Shown here: one piece after another, positions 36,600 through 46,560 of the stretch
Position numbering within the stretch: position 1 is the first letter of the stretch
How the letters are laid out: every line of letters begins with the position of its first letter
DNA from: Allomuricauda sp.
GTDB taxonomy: Bacteria > Bacteroidota > Bacteroidia > Flavobacteriales > Flavobacteriaceae
Direction: 5' to 3'
Assembly (NCBI RefSeq): GCF_013911645.1
Contig: NZ_JACESV010000001.1
Location: 620,001 to 684,000 of the forward strand
DNA: 64,000 nucleotides
Position numbers and translations under genes: made by a program
The notes under the pieces: model-generated
The model's input: the letters and a program-made list of their open reading frames with translations, nothing else
Database searches by the model: none
What the model was told of the DNA's origin: nothing

Positions 36600-36989
36600 T
36601 TATAAATACTTCGTAAAGTCCGTATCCGAAATAGCACCATGCGAAGTATGAAAAACAGCCTCACCGCTTTTTATCACCAATAATTGGGGAGATTCGTGTC
36701 GAACACCAAACTTATCTTGGATTGCATTGGATACATCCCTATGGTGCTGAATCGTCAAAAAATAAAGGTCAATATCCAAGTCCGTGTCATATCCCTCCGA
36801 AAACATATTCAACACCATTCTGCTAATGCCACAAGTGCTGGAGTGCTTGTAAATCACTTGTGCTTTACTTTTTGAGTTTTCCACAATTGTTTCCAACTGG
36901 GCCGTGGACTCCAATTGAATCCAAGGCAATTCTTTCTTTTCCTTAACGGTTTTATCCTTCTTCCCGAAAACGCTGTCAAATATTCCCAT
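36600..36989 (-). CDS. ytxJ: Bacillithiol-system redox protein YtxJ
   Basis: This 129-residue cytosolic thioredoxin-fold protein is of the YtxJ/DUF2847 family, thought to be a monothiol bacilliredoxin in organisms using bacillithiol. Redox Cys is in QVIYKHSSTCGISRMVL; the cis-Pro region is HESPQLLVIKSGEAVFHTSH. Its presence suggests the organism makes bacillithiol, as many Bacteroidota do. The N-terminal 25 residues are a Lys-rich extension. The length is usual for the family. Confidence 0.92.
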   Translation of the reverse strand: MGIFDSVFGKKDKTVKEKKELPWIQLESTAQLETIVENSKSKAQVIYKHSSTCGISRMVLNMFSEGYDTDLDIDLYFLTIQHHRDVSNAIQDKFGVRHESPQLLVIKSGEAVFHTSHGAISDTDFTKYL

Positions 36990-37131
36990 GTTGCAAATTT
37001 ATAAGATAAGTCGTGAGCGAACAAAAAGCTTACAACTGACTAAATGTCCTGTATTTGTTGAATTTACAAGACATTTTGACGGTGTGGATGCATTGGTAGG
37101 GTTGTTGACATATTAGAGGAAAACGATGACT

Positions 37132-39732
37132 ATGAACTTTAATAATTTTACAATAAAATCACAGGAAGCCATTCAAAGGGCCCAGCAATTGGCCCAAGAA
37201 TTTGGACACCAACAAATCGAAAACGAACACTTGTTCAAGGCCATTGCCGAGGTCGATGAAAACGTGTTGCCTTTCATTTTGAAAAAATTGAACGTTAACA
37301 CCAACCTCATCAACCAAATATTGGACAAGGAACTTCAAAGCTTTTCAAAAGTTTCGGGAGGGGAAATAATGCTTTCCAGAGAAGCTGGAAAAACCGTCAA
37401 CGAAGCGAGCATTGTTGCCAAAAACATGGGCGATGAATACGTTTCCGTTGAGCACTTGTTATTGGCCATTTTCAAGTCCAAAAGCAAAATTGCGCAAATC
37501 CTAAAAGATCAAGGCGTAACCGAAAAAGATTTGAAAGCTGCCATTCAAGAACTGCGCAAGGGCGGTAAGGTCACCTCGCAAAGTGCCGAGGAAACCTATA
37601 ACTCACTGGACAAATACGCAAACAACCTCAACCAAATGGCCGACAGTGGTAAATTGGACCCTGTAATCGGAAGAGATGAAGAAATCCGTAGGGTATTGCA
37701 AATTTTATCCAGACGCACCAAGAACAACCCTATGCTCGTAGGTGAGCCCGGAGTGGGTAAAACTGCCATTGCCGAAGGACTGGCACACCGAATTATTCAA
37801 GGCGACGTACCCGAAAATCTAAAAGACAAGGTAATTTACTCTTTGGACATGGGTGCGCTTATCGCTGGTGCCAAATATAAAGGCGAATTTGAGGAACGCT
37901 TAAAAGCCGTTATTAAAGAAGTAACCTCATCAGATGGGAACATTGTCCTATTTATTGATGAAATCCACACCTTGGTAGGTGCCGGTGGCGGTCAAGGGGC
38001 AATGGATGCCGCAAACATACTGAAACCTGCCTTGGCCCGTGGTGAATTGAGAGCCATTGGTGCAACCACATTGGACGAGTACCAAAAATATTTTGAAAAG
38101 GACAAAGCCTTGGAGCGTAGGTTCCAAAAGGTTGTGGTGGACGAACCCGATACCGAGAGTGCCATTTCCATTCTAAGGGGTATCAAGGAAAAATATGAAG
38201 CACACCACAAGGTCCGTATTAAAGATGATGCTGTAATCGGCGCCGTGGAGCTATCGCAACGTTACATTACCAACAGGTTTTTGCCCGATAAGGCCATTGA
38301 CCTTATGGACGAGGCCGCTTCCAAACTTCGAATGGAAATCAATTCCAAACCAGAGGAATTGGATGTGCTGGACCGTAAAATAATGCAGTTGGAGATTGAG
38401 ATAGAAGCCATTAAAAGGGAAAACGACACCTCTAAATTGAAAACCCTGAATTTGGACTTGGCCAACCTTAAAGAAGAGCGCAACGAAATATTTGCCAAGT
38501 GGGAAAGCGAAAAAACCGTGGTCGACAATATCCAAAAAACAAAAGAGGCTATTGAAAACTATAAGGTTGAAGCAGAACGTGCCGAGCGAAATGGAGATTA
38601 CGGAAAAGTGGCCGAACTGCGCTACGGTAAAATCAAGGAATCCCAAGAAAAGCTGGAAAAGTTGCAGGATGAATTGGCAGAGCAGCAAACCGCAGGTACT
38701 TTGATCAAAGAAGAAGTAACTTATGAAGATATTGCCGAAGTAGTGGCCAAATGGACCGGTATTCCAGTGAACAAGATGATGCAGAGCGAGCGCGAAAAAC
38801 TGTTGCAACTCGAAGATGTACTGCACAAAAGAGTGGTAGGTCAGGATGAGGCCATTATCGCTGTTTCCGATGCTATTCGAAGGAGTAGAGCGGGCTTACA
38901 GGATGCCAAGAAACCCATCGGTTCATTCCTGTTTTTGGGTACAACCGGGGTAGGTAAGACCGAGTTGGCCAAAACCTTGGCAGCCTATCTGTTCGATGAT
39001 GAAAATGCCATCACACGAATAGATATGAGCGAATACCAAGAGCGTCACTCCGTGAGCCGATTGGTTGGTGCACCTCCAGGATATGTGGGTTATGATGAAG
39101 GCGGACAGTTGACAGAAGCGGTGCGCAGGAAACCCTATTCTGTAATATTATTGGATGAAATTGAAAAAGCACACCCCGATACCTTCAACATACTATTGCA
39201 GGTGTTGGATGAAGGTAGGTTGACCGACAATAAAGGCCGGGTGGCAGATTTTAAGAATTCCATCATTATTATGACCAGTAATATGGGTAGCCACATTATT
39301 CAAGAGAAGTTTGAAGATGCCATAGACTTGGAAAGTGCTTCGGAGTCTGCACGAGTGGAAGTGTTGGGATTGCTTCGCAAGACCATCCGACCCGAATTCT
39401 TGAACCGCATTGATGACATCATTATGTTTACTCCATTGAGCAAATCTGATATTAAGGATATTGTAGGGCTTCAATTGGACAACTTAAAGAAAATGCTGAC
39501 CAAGCAAAATATCACCTTGGATGCCACCGAAGAGGCAATAGACTATTTGGCCGCAAAAGGTTTTGACCCTCAATATGGTGCACGACCCGTAAAACGATTG
39601 ATTCAAAAAGAAGTGTTGAACAACCTATCCAAAGAGTTGCTCTCAGGAAAAATAACTACTGATAGCATTGTACTCCTAGACTCTTTTGATGATCAATTGG
39701 TATTTAGAAATCAAGATGAACTTGTAGAGTAA
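37132..39732 (+). CDS. clpB: ATP-dependent disaggregase ClpB
   Basis: This is the Hsp100 disaggregase that works with DnaK to rescue aggregated proteins. The 866-residue chain is full length: N-domain (1-145, [20 protein letters not shown]), NBD1 with Walker [16 protein letters not shown] and Walker [16 protein letters not shown], the coiled-coil middle domain (about 405-525), and NBD2 with [15 protein letters not shown] and [16 protein letters not shown] 37132 is chosen (MNFNNF); an ATG two codons upstream is possible. No promoter of the standard type was seen, which may mean heat-shock-specific control. It is followed by a terminator. Confidence 0.99.
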   Translation: MNFNNFTIKSQEAIQRAQQLAQEFGHQQIENEHLFKAIAEVDENVLPFILKKLNVNTNLINQILDKELQSFSKVSGGEIMLSREAGKTVNEASIVAKNMGDEYVSVEHLLLAIFKSKSKIAQILKDQGVTEKDLKAAIQELRKGGKVTSQSAEETYNSLDKYANNLNQMADSGKLDPVIGRDEEIRRVLQILSRRTKNNPMLVGEPGVGKTAIAEGLAHRIIQGDVPENLKDKVIYSLDMGALIAGAKYKGEFEERLKAVIKEVTSSDGNIVLFIDEIHTLVGAGGGQGAMDAANILKPALARGELRAIGATTLDEYQKYFEKDKALERRFQKVVVDEPDTESAISILRGIKEKYEAHHKVRIKDDAVIGAVELSQRYITNRFLPDKAIDLMDEAASKLRMEINSKPEELDVLDRKIMQLEIEIEAIKRENDTSKLKTLNLDLANLKEERNEIFAKWESEKTVVDNIQKTKEAIENYKVEAERAERNGDYGKVAELRYGKIKESQEKLEKLQDELAEQQTAGTLIKEEVTYEDIAEVVAKWTGIPVNKMMQSEREKLLQLEDVLHKRVVGQDEAIIAVSDAIRRSRAGLQDAKKPIGSFLFLGTTGVGKTELAKTLAAYLFDDENAITRIDMSEYQERHSVSRLVGAPPGYVGYDEGGQLTEAVRRKPYSVILLDEIEKAHPDTFNILLQVLDEGRLTDNKGRVADFKNSIIIMTSNMGSHIIQEKFEDAIDLESASESARVEVLGLLRKTIRPEFLNRIDDIIMFTPLSKSDIKDIVGLQLDNLKKMLTKQNITLDATEEAIDYLAAKGFDPQYGARPVKRLIQKEVLNNLSKELLSGKITTDSIVLLDSFDDQLVFRNQDELVE

Positions 39733-39757
39733 GTTCTCAAAATACATTTCAGTCAGT

Positions 39758-39794
39758 AAAAACCTCTCCCATAACTTTTTGGGGGAGGTTTTTT
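39758..39794 (+). terminator. Terminator of clpB
   Basis: AACCTCTCCC and GGGGGAGGTT pair (one G-U) with a 10-base loop, and TTTT follows. It lies 25 bases after the clpB stop. Confidence 0.85.
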
Positions 39795-39893
39795 AATTCT
39801 TTCACAATCTCAAACCATATCCTTAGAAATTCGCAATAATGAATGCCTATTATATTTAAATCCTTATTTTAGCTTCAAAACCAAACCCTAAAT

Positions 39894-41207
39894 ATGCCAC
39901 TAATTATTGCCGTTCTAGGTATTTTATTGCTCTTCTTGCTTATTGCCAAATTCAAACTCAATGCCTTCCTATCCTTCATTATCGTATGCCTCTTTGTAGG
40001 CATTTTTCAAGGGATGGAACTGCAAAGTCTGGTACAATCCATTCAACGAGGTATTGGTAACACCTTAGGTTTTCTGGTTTTAATACTTGGGCTTGGTGCC
40101 ATGTTGGGGAAATTGGTCGCCGATAGTGGGGCTGCACAACAAATCACCACACAACTCGTGGCCAAATTTGGGGTAAAGCACGTCCAATGGGCCATGGTGG
40201 TCACTGGATTTATCGTGGGAATACCTATGTTCTACTCCGTTGGCTTTGTTATTTTGATCCCCTTGGTATTTACCATAGCATTTTCCACGGGACTGCCCTT
40301 GCTTTATGTAGGATTGCCAATGCTCACCTCTTTATCGGTTACGCATGGGTATCTCCCGCCCCACCCTGCTCCTACGGCCATCGCAGCCATGTTTAATGCG
40401 GATATTGGAAAAACATTGTTGTACGGACTCATCGTAGCTGTTCCCGCCATTATCGTGGCTGGTCCGTTGTTTGCACGTACCATCAAAAAAATTGAGGCCA
40501 AACCCTTAAAGGAATTTTACAACGCAGAACCCATTCCTGAAGATGAACTGCCATCGACAGCAGTTAGTATTTTAAGCGCGCTCTCCCCTATTATCTTTAT
40601 TGGAATAGGTATTGGAGCCGAACAATTCTTGGAAGAAGGACTGCTACGGAACATACTAAGCTTTATCGGCAATCCAGTGATTGCTTTGCTGCTTTCTGTC
40701 CTAATCGCCATCTACTCCTTAGGGCTGGCCAAGGGTAAAGAAATGAGTACCCTTATGAATTCGCTCTCTGCTTCGGTTTCCAGTATTACGATGATCCTAT
40801 TGATCATTGCAGGGGCTGGGGCTTTAAAAGAAGTTTTGATAGATAGTCAAGTAAGCGATTATATCGCAGATAGCCTTAAGGGTTCAAGCATATCACCTCT
40901 GGTACTGGCATGGCTTATTGCCACCGCCATACGCGTAAGTGTGGGTTCGGCCACCGTAGCAGGACTTACGGCAGCGGGGATTGTACTCCCATTGGCTTCC
41001 GGTACGGGCACCAGTCCAGAATTAATGGTATTGGCCATTGGTTCAGGAAGTTTGATGCTCTCCCACGTCAACGATACGGGCTTCTGGATGTTCAAGGAAT
41101 ATTTCAACCTGTCCGTCAAGGAAACACTTTCCACATGGACCGTCATGGAAACCTTGGTAGGTGTTATGGGACTCTTGGGCGTTTTGGCCATCAACAGTAT
41201 AATCTAA
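39894..41207 (+). CDS. GntP-family permease
   Basis: This 437-residue inner-membrane proton symporter has about twelve hydrophobic segments. Family signatures: LILGLGAMLGKLVADSGAAQ, GIPMFYSVGFVILIPLVFTI, SVTHGYLPPHPAPTAIAAMF and VSVGSATVAGLTAAGIVLPL. GntP members carry gluconate, but also D-serine (DsdX) and other hydroxy acids. Because it is followed within 11 bases by ridA and then a dipeptidase gene, an amino-acid-like substrate is at least as likely as gluconate; the gluconokinase gene is 14 kb away. A clpB terminator separates it from upstream. Confidence 0.93.
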   Translation: MPLIIAVLGILLLFLLIAKFKLNAFLSFIIVCLFVGIFQGMELQSLVQSIQRGIGNTLGFLVLILGLGAMLGKLVADSGAAQQITTQLVAKFGVKHVQWAMVVTGFIVGIPMFYSVGFVILIPLVFTIAFSTGLPLLYVGLPMLTSLSVTHGYLPPHPAPTAIAAMFNADIGKTLLYGLIVAVPAIIVAGPLFARTIKKIEAKPLKEFYNAEPIPEDELPSTAVSILSALSPIIFIGIGIGAEQFLEEGLLRNILSFIGNPVIALLLSVLIAIYSLGLAKGKEMSTLMNSLSASVSSITMILLIIAGAGALKEVLIDSQVSDYIADSLKGSSISPLVLAWLIATAIRVSVGSATVAGLTAAGIVLPLASGTGTSPELMVLAIGSGSLMLSHVNDTGFWMFKEYFNLSVKETLSTWTVMETLVGVMGLLGVLAINSII

Positions 41208-41218
41208 CAATATAATTT

Positions 41219-41686
41219 ATGGAAAAATCACCATCGCAACGTATGGAAGCGTTAAACCTTCAATTGCCTCCTGCCCCGTCTCCTGCAGGAGTTTACCGAC
41301 CCGTTTTAGTGGTCGATAACTTTTTGTACGTATCGGGCCAAGGCCCTGTTAATCTTGATGGCTCCTTAATGACGGGCAGAGCCGGCGATGACCTCGATGC
41401 AGAACAGGCAAAATTGGCAGCCAGACAAGTCGGTTTGACCATGTTATCTACTATTACTACGCATTTTGGGAGTTTAGACAAAATCAAAAGAATGGTGAAA
41501 GTATTGGGAATGGTAAATTGTACGCAAGATTTTGGCCAGCATCCTTATGTAATCAATGGTTTTAGTGAATTGATGGCGGATGTCTTTGGAAAAGAAAACG
41601 GTATCGGGGCACGGAGTGCCGTAGGTATGATGCTCCCAGGAAATATTGCCGTAGAAATTGAAGCCATTTTTGAACTTCACCCTTAA
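41219..41686 (+). CDS. RidA family protein
   Basis: This 155-residue member of the YjgF/YER057c/UK114 group deaminates reactive enamine/imine intermediates made by PLP enzymes. Motifs: AGVYRPVLVVDNFLYVSGQG, ARQVGLTMLSTITTHFGSLD and MVKVLGMVNCTQDF, with GIGARSAVGMMLPGNIAVEI near the end (conserved Arg and Glu). It is slightly longer than canonical RidA (about 130) and resembles the YjgH/Rid4-7 style subgroup with a longer N-terminus. It lies 11 bases after the GntP gene and 8 bases before the dipeptidase gene, so a three-gene operon is likely. Confidence 0.92.
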   Translation: MEKSPSQRMEALNLQLPPAPSPAGVYRPVLVVDNFLYVSGQGPVNLDGSLMTGRAGDDLDAEQAKLAARQVGLTMLSTITTHFGSLDKIKRMVKVLGMVNCTQDFGQHPYVINGFSELMADVFGKENGIGARSAVGMMLPGNIAVEIEAIFELHP

Positions 41687-41694
41687 AAAAGTAT

Positions 41695-42759
41695 ATGTTC
41701 ATATTTGATGCGCATTTAGACTTGGCCATGAATGCCTTGGAATGGAACCGCGACCTTACCCTTCCCGTTTCGGAAATTAGGGAACGTGAGGAAGGAATGA
41801 GCGACAAACCAGATCGAGCTAAGAACACCGTGTCCCTTCCGGCAATGCGAGAAGGCAATATTGGACTGTGCATGGCCACCCAAATTGCTCGTTTTGTAAA
41901 AAAAGACAGTCCAATACCCGGTTGGAATTCCCAGCATCAAGCTTGGGCACAGACCCAAGGTCAACTCGCGTGGTACAAAACTATGGAAGAGGCTGGGGAG
42001 ATGGCCCAAATTAAAGATGTCGAAAGTTTGGAAAAACATCTCAAACTTTGGAGCAGGGATGAACCCAAAAAGCCAATCGGATACATTTTAAGTTTGGAAG
42101 GTGCCGATTCCATTGTGGATTTAAGCTATTTGGAAAAATCGTATGAGTCGGGGCTAAGGGCGATTGGTCCTGCACATTATGGGCCTGGGGTTTACGCCCA
42201 TGGAACTGACTCCGTAGGCGGCATTGGGAAAAAGGGCCGTGAGTTGCTCAAAAAAGTGGAGGAACTCAACCTAATTTTGGATGCCACCCACCTATGCGAC
42301 AAAAGCTTTTGGGAAACCATGAAGGTGTACAACGGTCCCGTTTGGGCCAGCCACAACAATTGCAGGGCATTAGTGGACCACAACCGCCAATTTTCCGATG
42401 AACAAATCAAGGAACTCATTAGTAGGGATGCTGTAATCGGCGTTGCTTTGGATGCTTGGATGATGGTACCCAATTGGGTCCGTGGCAAATCAACCCCAAA
42501 AGAAATGGATGTGACCTTGGAAATTGCCGTTGACAATATTGATCATGTATGCCAATTGGCAGGCAACACCGATCACATTGGCATTGGAACCGACTTGGAC
42601 GGAGCTTTTGGGAAAGAACAGAGTCCATGGGATTTGGAAACTATTGCCGACCTTCAAAAAATTCCAAATCTTTTGAGAAAAAGAGGTTACAGTGGGTTGG
42701 ATATTGAAAAAATCATGAGTCAAAACTTTATCAACTTCTTGAGAAAAGTTTGGAGGTAA
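41695..42759 (+). CDS. Membrane dipeptidase-type peptidase (M19)
   Basis: This 354-residue zinc amidohydrolase-fold enzyme is of the renal dipeptidase (M19) family. It begins MFIFDAHLDLAMNALEW (HxD metal motif). Other motifs: YILSLEGADSIVDLSYLEKS (bridging Glu), GLRAIGPAHYGPG, LILDATHLCDKSFWETM, PVWASHNNCRALVDHNRQ (metal His) and HIGIGTDLDGAFGKEQ. No signal peptide is present. Bacterial members cleave dipeptides, often with a C-terminal D-residue. Operon position suggests a role with the permease in uptake and use of D-amino acids or dipeptides; this is inference. Confidence 0.9.
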   Translation: MFIFDAHLDLAMNALEWNRDLTLPVSEIREREEGMSDKPDRAKNTVSLPAMREGNIGLCMATQIARFVKKDSPIPGWNSQHQAWAQTQGQLAWYKTMEEAGEMAQIKDVESLEKHLKLWSRDEPKKPIGYILSLEGADSIVDLSYLEKSYESGLRAIGPAHYGPGVYAHGTDSVGGIGKKGRELLKKVEELNLILDATHLCDKSFWETMKVYNGPVWASHNNCRALVDHNRQFSDEQIKELISRDAVIGVALDAWMMVPNWVRGKSTPKEMDVTLEIAVDNIDHVCQLAGNTDHIGIGTDLDGAFGKEQSPWDLETIADLQKIPNLLRKRGYSGLDIEKIMSQNFINFLRKVWR

Positions 42760-42934
42760 AAAAGATGGTCGGTAGTTGATTTGTTCGCTTTAGATTGATA
42801 AAGTCGACCCAATTACTCCAAAATTCAGTCAAAAAACAACAAGAAACCTGTTAAAATACAGGCTTTTGCCTTTTTTAATACCAAAGGGTATTTGATTTTT
42901 TATATCTTAGATTCGACCAACAGCAACCCACAAA

Positions 42935-43531
42935 ATGACCAAGAAAGCAGAAAGAACCACAGCTTACATCATTGAGACCGTAGCTCCTATTTTCAACAAG
43001 CATGGTTACATCGGCACAAGTATGAGCGACCTTACGGAAGCCACCGGCCTTACCAAGGGTGCCATTTACGGGAATTTTGAAAACAAAGAAGCCTTGGCGC
43101 TTTCCGCCTTTGAGCACAATAGGAGCTTATTGCTTCAAGAAATTGACAACAAACTGGAAATCGGTGTTGGAGCGTTCGATAAATTATTTTCCCTATTGAG
43201 TTTTTACAAACAGTATGATGTTTTCACGCTTCCCCTTGGTGGATGCCCCATATTGAATGTTGGAGTGGATGCCCAAGGCAACAATAAACTCCTGGCTGCT
43301 GCGGTAAAGGAAACTATTAAAGAAATTGAAGGTAAGATTGCCCTTGTTTTGGAGAACGGCGCAAAAAAGAATGAAATCCGTCTTCCCGTACCTCCTTTGC
43401 AATTTGCAAAGCAATTGTTTACCATGATTCAAGGTGCAGTTGCCATGAGTACCATGACCCAGGACCGAAAATATTTAGTCAACACCATCACCTATTTGGA
43501 GCATTTGGTGAAGCAGGAACTTAAAAAGTAA
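42935..43531 (+). CDS. TetR/AcrR family regulator
   Basis: This 198-residue DNA-binding repressor-type protein has an N-terminal TetR helix-turn-helix: AYIIETVAPIFNKHGYIGTS, MSDLTEATGLTKGAIYGNFE, NKEALALSAFEHN. The C-terminal ligand domain includes FTLPLGGCPILNVGVDAQGN, reminiscent of the TetR_C_16/YxaF-like group. Its ligand is unknown and there is no adjacent efflux gene. A stretch of 175 bases separates it from the dipeptidase gene. It converges on the next gene with one base between stop codons. Confidence 0.92.
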   Translation: MTKKAERTTAYIIETVAPIFNKHGYIGTSMSDLTEATGLTKGAIYGNFENKEALALSAFEHNRSLLLQEIDNKLEIGVGAFDKLFSLLSFYKQYDVFTLPLGGCPILNVGVDAQGNNKLLAAAVKETIKEIEGKIALVLENGAKKNEIRLPVPPLQFAKQLFTMIQGAVAMSTMTQDRKYLVNTITYLEHLVKQELKK

Positions 43532-43532
43532 A

Positions 43533-44978
43533 TCAATCCCCTTTCACACGGAAAATCCAAGTTTTGTCCTCGTATTTTCCAAAAAACTTGCTATCACGGG
43601 CTTTTCTAGCCTCATCCATGGTATTATAGCGCTCCAAATACACATAATTATATTTGTTGAAGCTCCTGTAGAAAGATTTTGGTTCCAAACCTTGCTCCCT
43701 AAGGGTCTTCATAAAATTATCGAAATACTTTTTGGTACCGTAAACGTTTGCAATCAAATAGAAGCCAGGCTCTAGACCGTCCTCATTTTCCACCTCCTCA
43801 TACCTTTCGTTGGGTCGCACCACTACTTTTTGGTTCTGTCGGCGAGCAATGCTGTCTTTTTCGCGCTGTAATTCCAGTTCTTTCTTAATTCGTTGTACTT
43901 CGGCCAACGAATCTTTTTCGCGTTGCACCTGTCTTCTTGCTTCCAGTTCCCTTTTCTCCTGCTCCCTACGCTGTTGCTCGATTTCTTCCTCCCTTCGCTT
44001 TGCTTCTTCCTCTTCTTCAGGTTCGGGCAAAATCTCTTCAGGTTCCTCGGGTGGCACTTTATCTTTAGATTTTGTTTTTCCAAATTGATAGGAGACAACA
44101 ATCTCTATTGTGGGGTCTTCTTCACTCAATAAATCATCCGTACCAAATTCCATCAGCCCACCAACAGAGAATACATTGGATATGGTAACACCCAATCCGC
44201 CAGAAGGTCCGTAAAAACTATTATATCCGCCCTGAACCCAAAATTTTGATGTGGAGAACAATCCGTTCAACCCAAATTGGGTATCGCCATTGGGAACTGA
44301 TTTAAGGTAAAGCACAGGTCGTACATAGCTATTCCCCAAACTTTCGGATAGCATCACAGGAAAATCGTTGCTAAGGGTTCCCGTAATGCTTTGAAAGCTC
44401 TCCATACTTTCGCTATTATTACCAGAAACGTTAAAACCAATGGCATTCTCAAAAGCCAATCCTGCGCTAAATTGGTTGACCAGCAAACGTAATCCAGGTG
44501 AAAATTGAACTTTAAAGCCCTCGAAATCTTCCAAAGCTATGGGGTCTACCACATCTCCTTGAACAAATTGTTCATCCGCTACGGTCTGTTGAAAAGCAAA
44601 TATATTCAGCCCCGCCATTAAGCTCACTCCTTTATCCAGTTCAAAAGTTTGCGCAAATGTCAAATTTGCACCTGTATAGAGGAATACCCCTGTATTGTGT
44701 TGCAAAAAGCCGGCCGAGGCAACCGAAGCTGAGTTTAATTGATGTGTGTAATTGGCAAAAATGGATGTTGGGTCACCGTCTATACTTTGCCATTGCCAAC
44801 GGGTCCAAACGGAAAGGGAATTCGGGGTGTTCCAATCCAAAGCGTACGTTGGATTGAACAAACTGGCATTGAATTGCGTAAGTGAGTGTTGTCTAAAATC
44901 GGATGGCAAAACAACTTCTTGACCCCAACTTGTGTTGTAAATCACCAATAAAATCAGACAAACCAAAAACTTAGGCAT
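43533..44978 (-). CDS. PorP/SprF-like outer-membrane protein fused to SPOR domain
   Basis: This 481-residue envelope protein has a signal peptide (1-19, ending SWGQ). Residues 20-300 form a PorP/SprF beta-barrel region typical of type IX secretion and gliding proteins in Bacteroidota (FNASLFNPTYALDWNTPNSL, GVSLMAGLNIFAFQQT, SYQFGKTKSK). Residues about 305-395 are a Glu/Arg-rich predicted coiled-coil tract. Residues about 405-481 (GFYLIANVYGTKKYFDNFMK, YNYVYLERYNTMDEARKARD) fit a SPOR domain, which binds denuded peptidoglycan at division sites. The combination would link barrel and cell wall. The reading frame is continuous; the fusion is not an assembly join as far as can be seen. Confidence 0.85.
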   Translation of the reverse strand: MPKFLVCLILLVIYNTSWGQEVVLPSDFRQHSLTQFNASLFNPTYALDWNTPNSLSVWTRWQWQSIDGDPTSIFANYTHQLNSASVASAGFLQHNTGVFLYTGANLTFAQTFELDKGVSLMAGLNIFAFQQTVADEQFVQGDVVDPIALEDFEGFKVQFSPGLRLLVNQFSAGLAFENAIGFNVSGNNSESMESFQSITGTLSNDFPVMLSESLGNSYVRPVLYLKSVPNGDTQFGLNGLFSTSKFWVQGGYNSFYGPSGGLGVTISNVFSVGGLMEFGTDDLLSEEDPTIEIVVSYQFGKTKSKDKVPPEEPEEILPEPEEEEEAKRREEEIEQQRREQEKRELEARRQVQREKDSLAEVQRIKKELELQREKDSIARRQNQKVVVRPNERYEEVENEDGLEPGFYLIANVYGTKKYFDNFMKTLREQGLEPKSFYRSFNKYNYVYLERYNTMDEARKARDSKFFGKYEDKTWIFRVKGD

Positions 44979-45050
44979 ACAAGAAAATGAAAATTAAACG
45001 TTACTTTTAAAACCGAATAACAAAAATATACGGGAACTTTGAATAGAACT

Positions 45051-45575
45051 ATGCGAACCATCAAACCTCTAATTGCCCTTGCAATTATACTCGTTGGAAG
45101 TATTGGCTGCAAAAAAGATACAAAAATTGTAGAAGACCCTGTTATTTCCACTTTCTATTTTATTAGGCATGCCGAAAAAGACAGAACCGACCCAGAAAAT
45201 CCGGACCCAGAACTAAACCAAAATGGACTGGACAGGGCCATTCGATGGGCCGAGGTATTCGACCCCATTCCTTTGGATATGGTTTATTCAACGAATTATG
45301 AGCGTACTTCAATGACGGCCGCTCCAACATCGATAAAAAAAGATATTGACATTAAGTACTACGACCCAAATGCTTTGGATATGGAAGAGTTTAAGCTTGC
45401 AAACGAGGGCAAAAATGTGTTAGTGGTAGGTCATAGCAACACCACCCCCATGCTCGTGAACAAAATAATAGGCTTGGAAAAATACGACCAAATGGACGAT
45501 ACGGACAACAGCAGTCTCTTTATTGTTCGGATTATTGATGGGGTACCAACGGATATCCGTTTAAAAATGGACTAG
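45051..45575 (+). CDS. Histidine phosphatase family lipoprotein
   Basis: This 174-residue exported member of the phosphoglycerate-mutase-like superfamily has the lipoprotein signal MRTIKPLIALAIILVGSIGC. The catalytic RHAEK motif is in STFYFIRHAEKDRTDP; the second His is in VLVVGHSNTTPMLVNKIIG. It lacks long insertions, so the substrate cannot be told (sugar phosphates and phospholipid-type monoesters are common). Start 45051 is chosen over a TTG four codons upstream because the signal starts there. Confidence 0.9.
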   Translation: MRTIKPLIALAIILVGSIGCKKDTKIVEDPVISTFYFIRHAEKDRTDPENPDPELNQNGLDRAIRWAEVFDPIPLDMVYSTNYERTSMTAAPTSIKKDIDIKYYDPNALDMEEFKLANEGKNVLVVGHSNTTPMLVNKIIGLEKYDQMDDTDNSSLFIVRIIDGVPTDIRLKMD

Positions 45576-45604
45576 ATTTTTACTACAGATAGTACGATTC
45601 TAAA

Positions 45605-45733
45605 ACCGCGTCAATTCGGATCGGAATTTTTAAAAAAATTTATACCGAGAATACCTTTTTTGATGCAAAAATTCTATTCTCGATACTCATTTTCTCCGCT
45701 TTGTTATGAAAATGAACTCGAACTGACGAATTT
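45605..45733. repeat. REP-like intergenic repeat
   Basis: It contains GTCAATTCGGATCGGAATTT, TTCTCGATACTCATTT and ACTCGAACTGACGAATTTT, which match in order parts of the gap at 51450-51600 (TTTTCTCGATACATTTTT, ACTCGAAATGACGAATTTTT). These look like degenerate copies of one family related to the 36536 palindrome. Confidence 0.65.
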
Positions 45734-46480
45734 TCATTCACCTGTTACAGCAATGTTTTTGAGTTCTATTTTTGATAATAGTTCCAACCCGCCCTCATTG
45801 TATTGTTGACCGATCTCCAAAATTCCTGAGGAGTCATTTTTAGGTTTATAGTTTTCATAATCCACAAAACGGATACCATTTACATAACGCTCATTATAGG
45901 CTTTCCTGAAACGTTGCCCACCCCCATCAGTATGGAAGTCATAAGCCAGGTAATTGGGTTTAAAAGATTCTAAATCAAACCAATACAAGTACGTATCCTC
46001 AAAGTCTTCGCCCCCGCCCTGTTGGTCAAAAGTTACTTTTACTTTGTAATATTCCTTGTCCTTGATGGTTTCTTTGCCCAAAAGCTCCTTATTTACCGCA
46101 GCATCGTTTAAACCATAGGGCAACCGCACAAAATAATGGACCGAATTTACCGAGTTGGCATATTTTATGGCCATGGTATCGTGCACCATAACAAGGGAAT
46201 CGTTCACATATCTTTCAAAATCATTTCCACGCTTCACATCGGTGATGGTTGTTGTGGAATCCGCTTCAAAAATTCGTTTGAACACTCTTTGCCCATCAAT
46301 ATTTTCAGAAATGTATTTTCTATCTCTAAAGTCGAAAGATACTTTATGGCTATTGAACAGTTTTCCACCACTATCGGCAATGGAGTTGTCAATAATTTCT
46401 TGGGCCGTCAATGCTTTCTTGGGTTCTTGTTTGCATCCAATGGCAAAAACAAGCAATAGGGGGATTAAAATTCGTTTCAT
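45734..46480 (-). CDS. DUF6503-type lipoprotein
   Basis: This 248-residue exported protein has the lipoprotein signal MKRILIPLLLVFAIGC. The mature part matches a Bacteroidota lipoprotein family I know as DUF6503: IIDNSIADSGGKLFNSHKVS, FDFRDRKYISENIDGQRVFK and LYWFDLESFKPNYLAYDFHT. The fold resembles LolA-like beta barrels that bind lipid, but this is only an impression from the strand pattern. Function unknown. The divergent gene is smpB, 80 bases away. Confidence 0.8.
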   Translation of the reverse strand: MKRILIPLLLVFAIGCKQEPKKALTAQEIIDNSIADSGGKLFNSHKVSFDFRDRKYISENIDGQRVFKRIFEADSTTTITDVKRGNDFERYVNDSLVMVHDTMAIKYANSVNSVHYFVRLPYGLNDAAVNKELLGKETIKDKEYYKVKVTFDQQGGGEDFEDTYLYWFDLESFKPNYLAYDFHTDGGGQRFRKAYNERYVNGIRFVDYENYKPKNDSSGILEIGQQYNEGGLELLSKIELKNIAVTGE

Positions 46481-46560
46481 AAGGTTGCTTTGATAGTTAT
46501 TCGTAAAATCTACCATAACATTACAATTTTCTTGGCAAAGAGTTTATATTTTTGTCCACG

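Noticed and set aside
38251..38826. 191-codon ORF opposite clpB
   Set aside because: Shadow of the clpB middle domain, with no independent evidence.
39894..41207. Naming the permease gntP/gntT as a gluconate carrier
   Set aside because: Operon partners point to amino-acid chemistry; only the family can be supported.
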